In this document: piece after piece, positions 18,175 through 25,233 of the stretch
How positions within the stretch are numbered: position 1 is the first letter of the stretch
Layout of the letters: every line of letters begins with the position of its first letter
Assembly: GCF_002252705.1 (NCBI RefSeq)
Contig: NZ_NQLA01000003.1
Span: forward strand, 62,001-126,000
Direction: 5' to 3'
DNA: 64,000 nt
Source: Vulcanococcus limneticus LL
GTDB taxonomy: Bacteria; Cyanobacteriota; Cyanobacteriia; PCC-6307; Cyanobiaceae
The notes under the pieces: generated by a model
What the model saw: only the letters and a program-made list of their open reading frames with translations
Told to the model about the DNA's origin: nothing
The model's database searches: none
Position numbers and translations under genes: made by a program

Positions 18175-19001
18175 CCACCCTCACGAACGTCGTCACGGAC
18201 AGGGCACCGCGCCGGCGGCTTCGGGGCCGGTTGCGTGCCTTCCGCGGCGCCCGCGCCCTGGCGCTGCCCCTGCTGATCCTGCTCATCTGGCAGGTGGTGC
18301 AGGCCCGCGCGGTGGTGCCGACCAACCTGCTGCCCACACCCTCCAGCGTGCTGGAGACAATCGGCACCCTGGCCTCCACCGGCGAGCTGGCCGAGCACAT
18401 CGCCATCACAAGCTGGCGGGTTCTGCAGGGATTCCTGCTGGGGGCGGTGGCCGCCACCGTGCTGGGCTCGATCACCGGCGTCTCCCGCACAGCGAGGGAA
18501 CTGATCGATCCGCTGCTGCAGTCGCTGCGCAGCATTCCCTCCCTGGCCTGGGTGCCCCTGTTCATCCTCTGGCTCGGCATCTACGAGCCATCCAAGGTGG
18601 CCCTGATTGCGGTGGGGGCCTTCTTCCCCGTCTACCTGAGCCTCACCCAGGGCCTGCTGGATGTGGACCGCAAGCTGGTGGAGGTGGGCCGGATGGTGGG
18701 ATTCAACCGGCTGGATCTGGTGCGTTGCATCCTGATCCCTGCCGCCCTGCCGGCCTACGTGACCGGCCTGCGGGGCGGCCTGGGCCTGGCCTGGATGTTC
18801 GTCGTGGCGGCCGAGGTGATGGGCGCCAGCAAGGGCCTGGGCTTCCTCCTGGTGGACGGCCAACAGACGGGGCGGGCGTCCCTGATCCTGGCCAGCATCC
18901 TGCTGTTCGCCCTACTCGGCAAGCTCACTGACGGACTGCTCAGCTTGCTCTCCCAGCGCCTCCTGCAGTGGCAGGACTCCCATTCGCTCCAGGCCGCCTG
19001 A
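18171..19001 (+). CDS. SsuC-like ABC permease (second copy)
   Basis: The 276-residue permease starts at GTG 18171 inside a GTGA overlap with the preceding SBP stop. Hydrophobic spans start at ALALPLLILLIWQVVQAR. VVPTNLLPTPSSVLETI and WLGIYEPSKVALIAVGAFFPVYLS match the SsuC/TauC family. The EAA loop is EVGRMVGFNRLDLVRCILIPAALPAYVTGL. It is about as long as the first SsuC but clearly diverged from it. The ATPase gene begins 1 nt after its stop. Confidence 0.93.
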   Translation: MTTLTNVVTDRAPRRRLRGRLRAFRGARALALPLLILLIWQVVQARAVVPTNLLPTPSSVLETIGTLASTGELAEHIAITSWRVLQGFLLGAVAATVLGSITGVSRTARELIDPLLQSLRSIPSLAWVPLFILWLGIYEPSKVALIAVGAFFPVYLSLTQGLLDVDRKLVEVGRMVGFNRLDLVRCILIPAALPAYVTGLRGGLGLAWMFVVAAEVMGASKGLGFLLVDGQQTGRASLILASILLFALLGKLTDGLLSLLSQRLLQWQDSHSLQAA

Positions 19002-19002
19002 G

Positions 19003-19791
19003 ATGCTCCAGCTCGAAACGGTCAGCAAGACCTACCGCAACGGCTTCACCGCCCTCGAACCGATCGATCTGCGGATCGAGGCCGGTGAGCGGGTGGCGAT
19101 CGTGGGCAGCAGCGGCTGCGGCAAATCGACCCTGCTGCGGCTGGCTGCGGGGCTGTGCCCCCCCAGCACCGGCCGGGTGCTGCTGCACGGCAGACCCGTG
19201 ATCAAGCCGGAGCCCAGCGTGGGCTTCATCTTCCAGGAGCCGCGACTGATGCCCTGGCTCACCGTGGAGCAGAACGTGGCCTTCGGCCTGCGGGGTCCGG
19301 CCCGCCACCGCCACGCCAGCGTGAGCTCGGCCCTGCTGCGGGTGGGCCTCACGGCCTACGGCCACTACTACCCGAAGCAACTCTCCGGCGGCATGGCCCA
19401 GCGGGTGGCCATCGCCCGGGCCCTGGCCAGTGCGCCGCAGCTGATTCTGCTGGATGAACCCTTCAGTGCCCTCGATGCCATCAAGCGGGCCGAGCTGCAG
19501 GAGCACTTTCTGCAGCTGTGGGAATCGGAGCAGCTCTCCACCCTGATCGTGACCCACGATGTGGAGGAGGCGATCGTGCTGGCCGACCGCATCCTGGTGA
19601 TGCAACCCCACCCCGGCCGCATCACCGAGGAGCTGCGCCTGGATCTGCCCCTGGACAACTGCCGCGAGGCGCCCGGCTTTGAGGCCCTCAAGAAGCAACT
19701 GATCCAGAGCCTGCGCCCGCCCAGCGTTGGCGCGGGCCAGACCGGCGCCGACCCAGTACCCTTCGCCGTCGCCCACGCCATCCATGGCTGA
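19003..19791 (+). CDS. SsuB-like ABC ATP-binding protein (second copy)
   Basis: This 262-residue ABC ATPase serves the second importer. Walker A is GSSGCGKST, Q-loop FIFQEPRLMPWLTVEQN, signature LSGGMAQRVAIARALA, Walker B LILLDEPFSALDAI, and H-loop [16 protein letters not shown]. It lacks the long tail of the first SsuB. Its 3' end overlaps the start of the flavin monooxygenase gene by 8 nt, tying that enzyme to this transporter in one transcript. Confidence 0.94.
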   Translation: MLQLETVSKTYRNGFTALEPIDLRIEAGERVAIVGSSGCGKSTLLRLAAGLCPPSTGRVLLHGRPVIKPEPSVGFIFQEPRLMPWLTVEQNVAFGLRGPARHRHASVSSALLRVGLTAYGHYYPKQLSGGMAQRVAIARALASAPQLILLDEPFSALDAIKRAELQEHFLQLWESEQLSTLIVTHDVEEAIVLADRILVMQPHPGRITEELRLDLPLDNCREAPGFEALKKQLIQSLRPPSVGAGQTGADPVPFAVAHAIHG

Positions 19792-20995
19792 GCAGCTGAT
19801 CACGCCCCTGCAGGACCTCGCCGCCCGCCCCCGGGAACGGCTGACGCCGCAACAGGCCGTGGACGCCCTCTGCCAGGACCTGGTCCGTGACGCTGTCGCC
19901 CGCGACCGCGTCGGAGGCGTGCCGCTGGCGGCCCGACAGTGGATTCGCGACACGGGGCTGCTGGGCCTGAGCGTCCCGACACCCTGGGGCGGCACCGGCT
20001 GGAGCTGGTCGGCGATCTCGCCCCTCGTACGGCAGGTCGCCCGGGTCGACAGCTCGGTGGCCCACCTGCTCTCGTACCACTACCTCGGACTGACAATCCC
20101 GCTGATCTTCGGCGATGCGGCCGGGGCCGAGGCCCTGCTGCGCCGCACCGCGAGCAAGCAGCTGTTCTGGTGCAACGCCCTCAACCCCCGCGATCGGCGC
20201 TCCCACCTGCGGGCCGAGGGCCCGGCCTATCGCCTCGATGGCCTGAAGAGCTTCTGCTCCGGCAGCCACGACTCCGACGTGATCCCCACCACCGCCGTGC
20301 TGGAGAGCACGGGCGAGCTGGTGATCGTGATCCTGCCCACCCGCACGCCAGGAGTGGACCTCCTGGACGACTGGGACGCCATCGGCCAGCGCCAGACCAG
20401 CAGCGGCACGGTGCGGTTCGAGCAGGTGGCTGTACAGCCCGAGCAGATCTTCTACCCCAGCCGGCAGGGGAGCAGCGCCTTCTCCTCCGCGCGCACGCTG
20501 CTGGCCCAGCTGAACCTGGCCAACATCTATCTGGGCCTGGCCGAAGGGGCCCTGCAGGCGGCCGTGGATCAGGTGCGCGAGCGCCAGGCCGCCGCGCCCG
20601 ATCAGCCGAAGGACCCCACCCAGGCGGTGCTGGCCCGGGATCGCTTTGCCCAGCTCTGGGTGCAGCTGCAAGGGGCCAGTGCCCACTATGAGCTCGCCCT
20701 GACGGAGCTCGAGACCGCCTGGCAGCAGGGCCGGGCCCTCACCGCCGAGCAGCGCGGCAGCACCGCAATCACGATCGCCACCACCAAGGTGCTGGCCACC
20801 GAAGTCGCCCTGGCAATCAGCTCGGCCATCTTCGATCGGCTCGGCGCCCGATCCACCGGCGCCAGCCACGGCCTGGATCGCTATTGGCGCAACATCCGAA
20901 CCCTCAGCCTGCACGATCCAGTCGAAGCCAAGCTGCAGGAGATCGGTGCCTTCGTGATCGAGGGGAGCGCTCCAACTCCCGGGTTCTACAGCTAG
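19784..20995 (+). CDS. SfnB/DszC-like flavin-dependent monooxygenase (acyl-CoA dehydrogenase fold)
   Basis: The 403-residue protein has the acyl-CoA dehydrogenase fold but belongs to the sulfur-acquisition branch (SfnB, DszC). Branch marks are WCNALNPRD, LDGLKSFCSGSHDSD, DDWDAIGQRQTSSGTVRF, QLNLANIYLGLAEGALQAA and the C-terminal FDRLGARST-GLDRYWRN(I)RTLSLHDP. DszC oxidises thioether sulfur with FMNH2; SfnB is encoded in the dimethyl sulfone operon of Pseudomonas. Here it is the last gene of an SsuACB-type operon, so it probably oxidises the imported organosulfur compound. Substrate unknown; no dedicated flavin reductase is present. ATG 19784 is preferred. Confidence 0.85.
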   Translation: MAEQLITPLQDLAARPRERLTPQQAVDALCQDLVRDAVARDRVGGVPLAARQWIRDTGLLGLSVPTPWGGTGWSWSAISPLVRQVARVDSSVAHLLSYHYLGLTIPLIFGDAAGAEALLRRTASKQLFWCNALNPRDRRSHLRAEGPAYRLDGLKSFCSGSHDSDVIPTTAVLESTGELVIVILPTRTPGVDLLDDWDAIGQRQTSSGTVRFEQVAVQPEQIFYPSRQGSSAFSSARTLLAQLNLANIYLGLAEGALQAAVDQVRERQAAAPDQPKDPTQAVLARDRFAQLWVQLQGASAHYELALTELETAWQQGRALTAEQRGSTAITIATTKVLATEVALAISSAIFDRLGARSTGASHGLDRYWRNIRTLSLHDPVEAKLQEIGAFVIEGSAPTPGFYS

Positions 20996-21002
20996 AACGC
21001 AA

Positions 21003-21944
21003 TCAGTGGGGCTTGCGGGCTGTGGCCAGTAGCAGATAGCGCTCCAGGCGAATGCCCTCCACCTCCCGGAAGGGTTCGAGACGCCGCTCGGCTTCGGCGC
21101 GCAGGCCGACATTCTCGGGCCTGGACAGTTCATCGCTGAAGTTGCCGAAAAAGGAGCTGGCATTCCAGAGCAGCAGGTGATCGAGATCGGAGAAGTGATC
21201 CACAAAGGTGACTAGCTCCAGCTGGCCTTCAACCAGATCGAGATCGGCTAACCACTGCCGCACCTGTGGCTCGGTGACGACATGGGGCGGCACCAGCAGT
21301 CCCGATCCCGGGCGATCCGCCAGCAGCGGTTCGAGGATCGCCACCTGCTGGTGCAGGCGATCGGGGCGGGCCGCACTGAACCCAATCTGCCCGCCGGGCT
21401 TGAGCAGCCGCCGAACATCGGCGATCAGCTGCCGCTGATCCGCCACCCAGTGCAGCACGCTGTTCAGAAAAACCACATCAAACTGGGCGGGGCGATAGTG
21501 ATGCAGGTCCGCTGATCCACCTCGCTCAAAGCGCAGCCCCGGGACATCGCCACTGCTCTGCTGCGCCAGGGCAACCCGCTCCGGCAGAGGCTCCAGGGCC
21601 AGCAGCGAGCCGGCCGGCCCCACCAGGGCGGCCGCCTCTCGGGCCAGTTCGCACGTGCCAGTGCCGATGTCGAGCACCGACTCCCCCGCCTGCAGCGCCA
21701 GCCGCTCGAGCAACAGGCGGCCGTGACGCAGCTGGGGGCCATTGGAGCGGGCGTAGCCGCGGGCCAGGGCATCACTGTCGTTGTCGAAGCCGACGGGAGC
21801 GGGCTGGGCTTTGGCGAGGGCGCTCCTACCGGGGGAATCGAGGTGCTGGGAAGCAGGCAAAACGGGCTGGCCAGGCCGCGTCCTCCTATGCGGAAAGCGC
21901 CTACCGGCGGTGTAGTGGCGACAACGCGGCACAGGCAGGATCAC
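21003..21944 (-). CDS. SAM-dependent methyltransferase, class I
   Basis: This is a 313-residue Rossmann methyltransferase. Motif I is VLDIGTGTCELAREAA (about residue 90), motif II LLALEPLPERVALAQ, and motif IV FDVVFLNSVLHWVADQRQLIADVRRLLKPGGQIGFS. The C-terminal half is an all-helical cap-like region. It resembles UbiE/BioC-type small-molecule methyltransferases. It lies inside the sulfur island in opposite orientation, converging with the monooxygenase (7 nt apart) and diverging from the third SBP. The first ~40 residues look non-conserved; a TTG at 21860 is an alternative start. Substrate unknown. Confidence 0.8.
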   Translation of the reverse strand: MILPVPRCRHYTAGRRFPHRRTRPGQPVLPASQHLDSPGRSALAKAQPAPVGFDNDSDALARGYARSNGPQLRHGRLLLERLALQAGESVLDIGTGTCELAREAAALVGPAGSLLALEPLPERVALAQQSSGDVPGLRFERGGSADLHHYRPAQFDVVFLNSVLHWVADQRQLIADVRRLLKPGGQIGFSAARPDRLHQQVAILEPLLADRPGSGLLVPPHVVTEPQVRQWLADLDLVEGQLELVTFVDHFSDLDHLLLWNASSFFGNFSDELSRPENVGLRAEAERRLEPFREVEGIRLERYLLLATARKPH

Positions 21945-22011
21945 TGCAAGGATTATGGGGAAAGATGCCGGTTCAACGCATCAGCGGCTGGCATTGATTC
22001 GTACTGCTCCG

Positions 22012-23034
22012 ATGCCAGCCAACCCCGCCATGCCGCACCTGAAAGCCGCCACCAGAATCGTGCCCGTACTGGGGCTCGGCGTGCTGGGCGCTGCGGTACT
22101 CCTGCCGGGCAGCGTTCCCCTCGGCCTCGAGCTGGGCAGCAGCGCCCGGGCTGCGGCCAAGCCCGTGGTGCTGCGCATCGGCCACCAGAAGTTCGACCCC
22201 CTCACCCTGGTGAAGTTCCGGGGGGATCTGGAGGCCAAGCTCAAGCCACTCGGGGTCACCGAAGTGAAGTGGGTGGAGTTCCCCTCCGGTCCGCCGATCC
22301 TGGAGGCCCTGAGCGTGGGCAGCATTGACATCGGCCGCACCGGCGACACACCGCCAGTGGTAGCCCAGGCGGCCGGGGTGCCGTTCGTCTATGTGGGCAC
22401 CAGTGAGCCGAAGGCCAGGAGTTCGGCGATCCTGGTGAAGAAGAATTCGCCGATCCGCAGCCTCGCCGATCTCAAGGGCAAGAAGATCGCCTTCGGCAAG
22501 AGCACGAGCGCCCACTACTTCACGATCAAGGCGCTGCAATCGGCGGGCCTGTCCCTCAAGGATGTGGAGCCGGTCTACCTGGCCCCGGCAGATGCCCGCT
22601 CCGCCTTCAATCAGGGCTCTATCGATGCCTGGGCCATCTGGGATCCCTTCAACGCCTCCACCGCCGCCCAGAGCGACGTCCGGGTGCTGATCACCAGCGA
22701 GGGTCTGGTCACCAACCGCGACTTCTACCTGGCCACCAAGTCGTTCGCCCAGGAGAACCCCGACGTGATCAGGGGGCTACGCAGGGAAACCCAGGCAGTG
22801 TCCCGCTGGGCCAACCGCAACGACGACAAGGTGGTGGCGTTCTTCTCGCCGCTGATCAAACTCGATCCGTCGGTGCTCCAGGTGGTCGTGAAACGGCGCG
22901 ACTTCTCCTTCGTGCCCTTCACCCCCAAGGTGGTGGCCGAGCAGCAGGAGATTGCCGACAGCTTCGCCAAGCTGAAGCTGATCCCCAGACCCATCAAGGT
23001 GCAGAGCGCCGTGGATCCCGCCTTCCTCAAGTAG
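22012..23034 (+). CDS. SsuA-like ABC substrate-binding protein (third, orphan copy)
   Basis: This is a third 340-residue sulfonate-class SBP. The ATG at 22012 gives a signal region (RIVPVLGLGVLGAAVLLPG, cleavage near ARAAA). LRIGHQKFDPLTLVKFRGDLE, LEALSVGSIDIGRTGDTPPVVAQAA, LADLKGKKIAFGKSTSAHYF and FNQGSIDAWAIWDPF place it closer to the first SsuA than to the second. No permease or ATPase follows, so it probably docks on one of the two upstream importers. It is divergent from the methyltransferase, with 67 nt between starts. Confidence 0.93.
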   Translation: MPANPAMPHLKAATRIVPVLGLGVLGAAVLLPGSVPLGLELGSSARAAAKPVVLRIGHQKFDPLTLVKFRGDLEAKLKPLGVTEVKWVEFPSGPPILEALSVGSIDIGRTGDTPPVVAQAAGVPFVYVGTSEPKARSSAILVKKNSPIRSLADLKGKKIAFGKSTSAHYFTIKALQSAGLSLKDVEPVYLAPADARSAFNQGSIDAWAIWDPFNASTAAQSDVRVLITSEGLVTNRDFYLATKSFAQENPDVIRGLRRETQAVSRWANRNDDKVVAFFSPLIKLDPSVLQVVVKRRDFSFVPFTPKVVAEQQEIADSFAKLKLIPRPIKVQSAVDPAFLK

Positions 23035-23098
23035 GCGCCAGCCCCCAGGGATCCCGCCACCCGGCAGACTCGCCCCACTCCTCAGCCCCGCCGCACCC

Positions 23099-23677
23099 CT
23101 GGGTTCCGCGACCAAGCCCGACCTGCGCCGGCGGTTCCGGCAACGCCGTCTCGAGGTCCTGCCGGACGTGGAGGCGGCGATCCTGGCCAGCGCCCACCAT
23201 CACTTGCCGGCGCTGGTACCGGAGGCCAGATTCCTGGGGCTCTACTGGCCCTTGGCCGGCGAAGCGGATCTGCGCAGCCTCAGCGGTTCAATGGCCGGCC
23301 GGCTGGCCCTGCCGGCCATTGAAGGCGGTTCGCCCGATCAGGCGGGGATGGTCTACCGCCCCTGGCGGGCCGACGGGCCCCTGCGGCCGGACGCCTGCGG
23401 CATCCCCGCGCCGGAGCCCGGCGATGGCAACGCGCCGCCGCTTGGGCCGGAGCGCATGGCGCTGCTGCTGGCCCCATCCCTGGCCTGCGATGCCGCCGGC
23501 ATCCGCCTGGGCTACGGCGGCGGCTGGTTCGACCGCCTGCGCTCCGAGCCGGCCTGGGCCGCCGTGCCGACCCTGGCGGTGCTGCCCTCGGTCTGCCGGC
23601 TGCCGGCCCTGCCCAGGGACCCCTGGGACATCCCGCTGCAGGGCTGGCTGGATGAGACAGGCCTCCATTGGTTCTGA
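23099..23677 (+). CDS. 5-formyltetrahydrofolate cyclo-ligase (start codon unusual)
   Basis: The enzyme converts 5-formyl-THF to 5,10-methenyl-THF with ATP. It shows the family's N-terminal basic helix (KPDLRRRFRQRRLEV), the middle GLYWPLAGEADLR, and the C-terminal signature LLAPSLACDAAGIRLGYGGGWFDR (normally G-x-R-L-G-Y/x-GGG-Y/W-D-R). The basic helix is in frame but upstream of the first ordinary start (GTG 23168), and no ATG, GTG or TTG precedes it back to the previous gene. CTG at 23099 would give 192 residues, normal for the family; starting at 23168 gives 169 and loses the substrate-binding helix. Confidence 0.85.
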   Translation: MGSATKPDLRRRFRQRRLEVLPDVEAAILASAHHHLPALVPEARFLGLYWPLAGEADLRSLSGSMAGRLALPAIEGGSPDQAGMVYRPWRADGPLRPDACGIPAPEPGDGNAPPLGPERMALLLAPSLACDAAGIRLGYGGGWFDRLRSEPAWAAVPTLAVLPSVCRLPALPRDPWDIPLQGWLDETGLHWF

Positions 23678-23784
23678 GCCGGGGCGGCCCTGGGGCCTTA
23701 TTGCAAGCTGTGTCGCGCTGCGGCCGGGCCACGCGCCGCCGCGGGCTGTTTGGCAGGATCGGGACGTTGCTCCCCCGAGACGCA

Positions 23785-24057
23785 GTGGATCCCCAGGCCG
23801 ATTCCTCGCACCTCTTCCGCGGCACCCCCTTCAGCAACCCAGCTTTCAGTCACTCCAGCGCCAACGGCGGCGCGCCGATCGCCAGCCCCGCCAGCCGCCA
23901 CCACAGCGCCAGCACTGGCTCCGCCGTGCACCATGTGATCGCCTCGGAGCTGAAGCACCGCAACCAGCCCAGCGATGCCCTGGCGATGATGGTCAACTCG
24001 ATGGTGTCGATGGTGCAGGCCGGCAAGGCCAGCCGCAGCCGCTGGTCCGCCTCCTGA
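23785..24057 (+). CDS. Small conserved-looking hypothetical protein
   Basis: This 90-residue reading frame from GTG 23785 has typical codon usage for the window, especially in the C-terminal half: VHHVIASELKHRNQ, then PSDALAMMVNSMVSMVQAGK. The first half is Ser/Ala/Asn-rich. I recognise no domain. The methionine-rich helix and basic C-terminus look structured. It fills most of a 490-nt interval that otherwise has no gene. Function unknown; the reading frame is supported only by composition. Confidence 0.5.
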   Translation: MDPQADSSHLFRGTPFSNPAFSHSSANGGAPIASPASRHHSASTGSAVHHVIASELKHRNQPSDALAMMVNSMVSMVQAGKASRSRWSAS

Positions 24058-24135
24058 GCCTTCCTGCTGTACGACGCCCGTTCAGTTGACGGGGTCTGGC
24101 CTACGGCGTTCTGGCCGTCCCTTGACCTGACTCGA

Positions 24136-24141
24136 TAGCCT
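24136..24141 (+). promoter_or_regulatory. Candidate -10 element for the NikL-like gene
   Basis: TAGCCT (TANNNT) lies 29 nt before the ATG at 24170. TTGACC at 24123 is too close to serve as its -35. Weak prediction. Confidence 0.3.
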
Positions 24142-24169
24142 CCCTGCAACGGTTGGTCCCACCGCTGCC

Positions 24170-24700
24170 ATGGCGCGTTCCCTTCCCCTTGTTCTGATCA
24201 CGGCCGCGCTGGCACTGGCCCCCAGCGGCGTCCGGGCCCACGGGATCGAAACCAGCCTCAGCCGCCTGCCCTCCCTGAGCGAGGGTCTGCTGCTGCAGAG
24301 CCAGTTCTCCAGCGGCGAGCCCACCCGCGATGCCGTGGTGCGACTGGTGCCCCCCGGCGGCGCCCCGATTGAAATCGGCCGCACCGATGCCAGCGGCCAG
24401 CTGAGCTTCGCCCTGCCCAAGGGCGCCAGCGGCGACTGGGAACTGCAGATCGATGGCGGACCCGGCCACCGCGACTTCCTGGAGATGCCCGTGACCCAGG
24501 GCCGCCCCCAGCTCGATCGCCTCAGCGAGAGCCACCACCACGGGCTCCGCGGCCTGCTCGCTGAGGCCGGGCTGACGCAGGATCGCCTGCTGCTCGGGGC
24601 CGTCGCAGGGCTGGCGGGCCTCGGCGGCGCCGGCCTGCTGCTGCGCCGATCCCGCCGGCCCCTGCGGGGCCCCTCCTCCAGCGAGGGCACCCACTCCTGA
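24170..24700 (+). CDS. NikL/CbiL-like exported, membrane-anchored protein
   Basis: The 176-residue protein has a signal peptide (LPLVLITAALALAPSGVRAHG) whose cleavage would expose a His-Gly-Ile N-terminus. A beta-sandwich domain follows (VRLVPPGGAPIEIGRTDASGQLSFALP), then a His-rich spot (ESHHHGLRG) and one C-terminal membrane span (LLGAVAGLAGLGGAGLLL) with a basic cytoplasmic tail. This layout resembles NikL/CbiL accessory proteins of nickel or cobalt ECF transporters. The metal link is an inference; no transporter genes are adjacent. It shares one base with the sufE start (TGATG). Confidence 0.6.
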   Translation: MARSLPLVLITAALALAPSGVRAHGIETSLSRLPSLSEGLLLQSQFSSGEPTRDAVVRLVPPGGAPIEIGRTDASGQLSFALPKGASGDWELQIDGGPGHRDFLEMPVTQGRPQLDRLSESHHHGLRGLLAEAGLTQDRLLLGAVAGLAGLGGAGLLLRRSRRPLRGPSSSEGTHS

Positions 24701-25185
24701 TGGCCACCGGCAGCGAGGCCCTGGATCGGATCGTCGAGCGGCTCAAGGGCACCGCCGATCCAAAGCGCCGCTACGAGTACGTGCTCTGGCTCGCCAAGAA
24801 GCTGGACCCCCTGCCCGGCGAGTTCCGCAACGACGCCTTCAAGGTGAAGGGCTGCGTCTCGCAGGTGTACGTGGTTGGGCAGCTGGTGGGGGGCAGGCTC
24901 CACTGGCAGGGCGATTCCGACGCCGCTATCACCAAGGGCCTGCTGGCGCTGCTGATCCAGGGCCTGGAGGGCCTGGATCCCGCCACCGCCGCGGCCATCG
25001 ATCCGGCTTTCCTGGGCGAGATGGGGCTGCAGGCCAGCCTCACCCCCTCCAGGGCCAACGGCTTCCTCAACATCCTGCGCACGATGCAGGCCCAGGCCCT
25101 GGCCCTGGCGGCCGGGGCCGTCGACCAGGCCCCATCCGCCAACGGAACCGCTGGCGCCAGCAATCCAAACCCCGTCAGTGCCTGA
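24700..25185 (+). CDS. sufE: Cysteine desulfuration protein SufE
   Basis: SufE accepts persulfide sulfur from the cysteine desulfurase SufS and passes it on for Fe-S cluster assembly. It has 161 residues. RRYEYVLWLAKKLDPLP, then VKGCVSQVYV with the sulfur-accepting Cys, DSDAAITKGLLALLI and the LGEMGLQASLTPSRANGFLNIL C-terminus are all family marks. It ends in a short Ala/Asn/Pro tail. It is coupled to the NikL-like gene by a one-base stop/start overlap. Other suf genes are not in the window. Confidence 0.95.
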   Translation: MATGSEALDRIVERLKGTADPKRRYEYVLWLAKKLDPLPGEFRNDAFKVKGCVSQVYVVGQLVGGRLHWQGDSDAAITKGLLALLIQGLEGLDPATAAAIDPAFLGEMGLQASLTPSRANGFLNILRTMQAQALALAAGAVDQAPSANGTAGASNPNPVSA

Positions 25186-25194
25186 GGCCCGCCG

Positions 25195-25213
25195 GCCGAT
25201 TTCTAGGATCGGC
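25195..25213 (+). promoter_or_regulatory. Candidate hom promoter with overlapping inverted repeat
   Basis: TAGGAT (25204-25209, TANNNT) lies 25 nt before the hom ATG. It is embedded in GCCGAT-N7-ATCGGC (25195-25213), a 6-bp inverted repeat that could be an operator or a weak sufE terminator. Confidence 0.35.
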
Positions 25214-25233
25214 GCCATGACGGCAACTCAGGC

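Noticed and set aside
24170-25185. A nickel-uptake operon around the NikL-like gene
   Set aside because: No ECF transporter or nickel enzyme gene is adjacent; the neighbour is sufE, so the metal role stays unproven.
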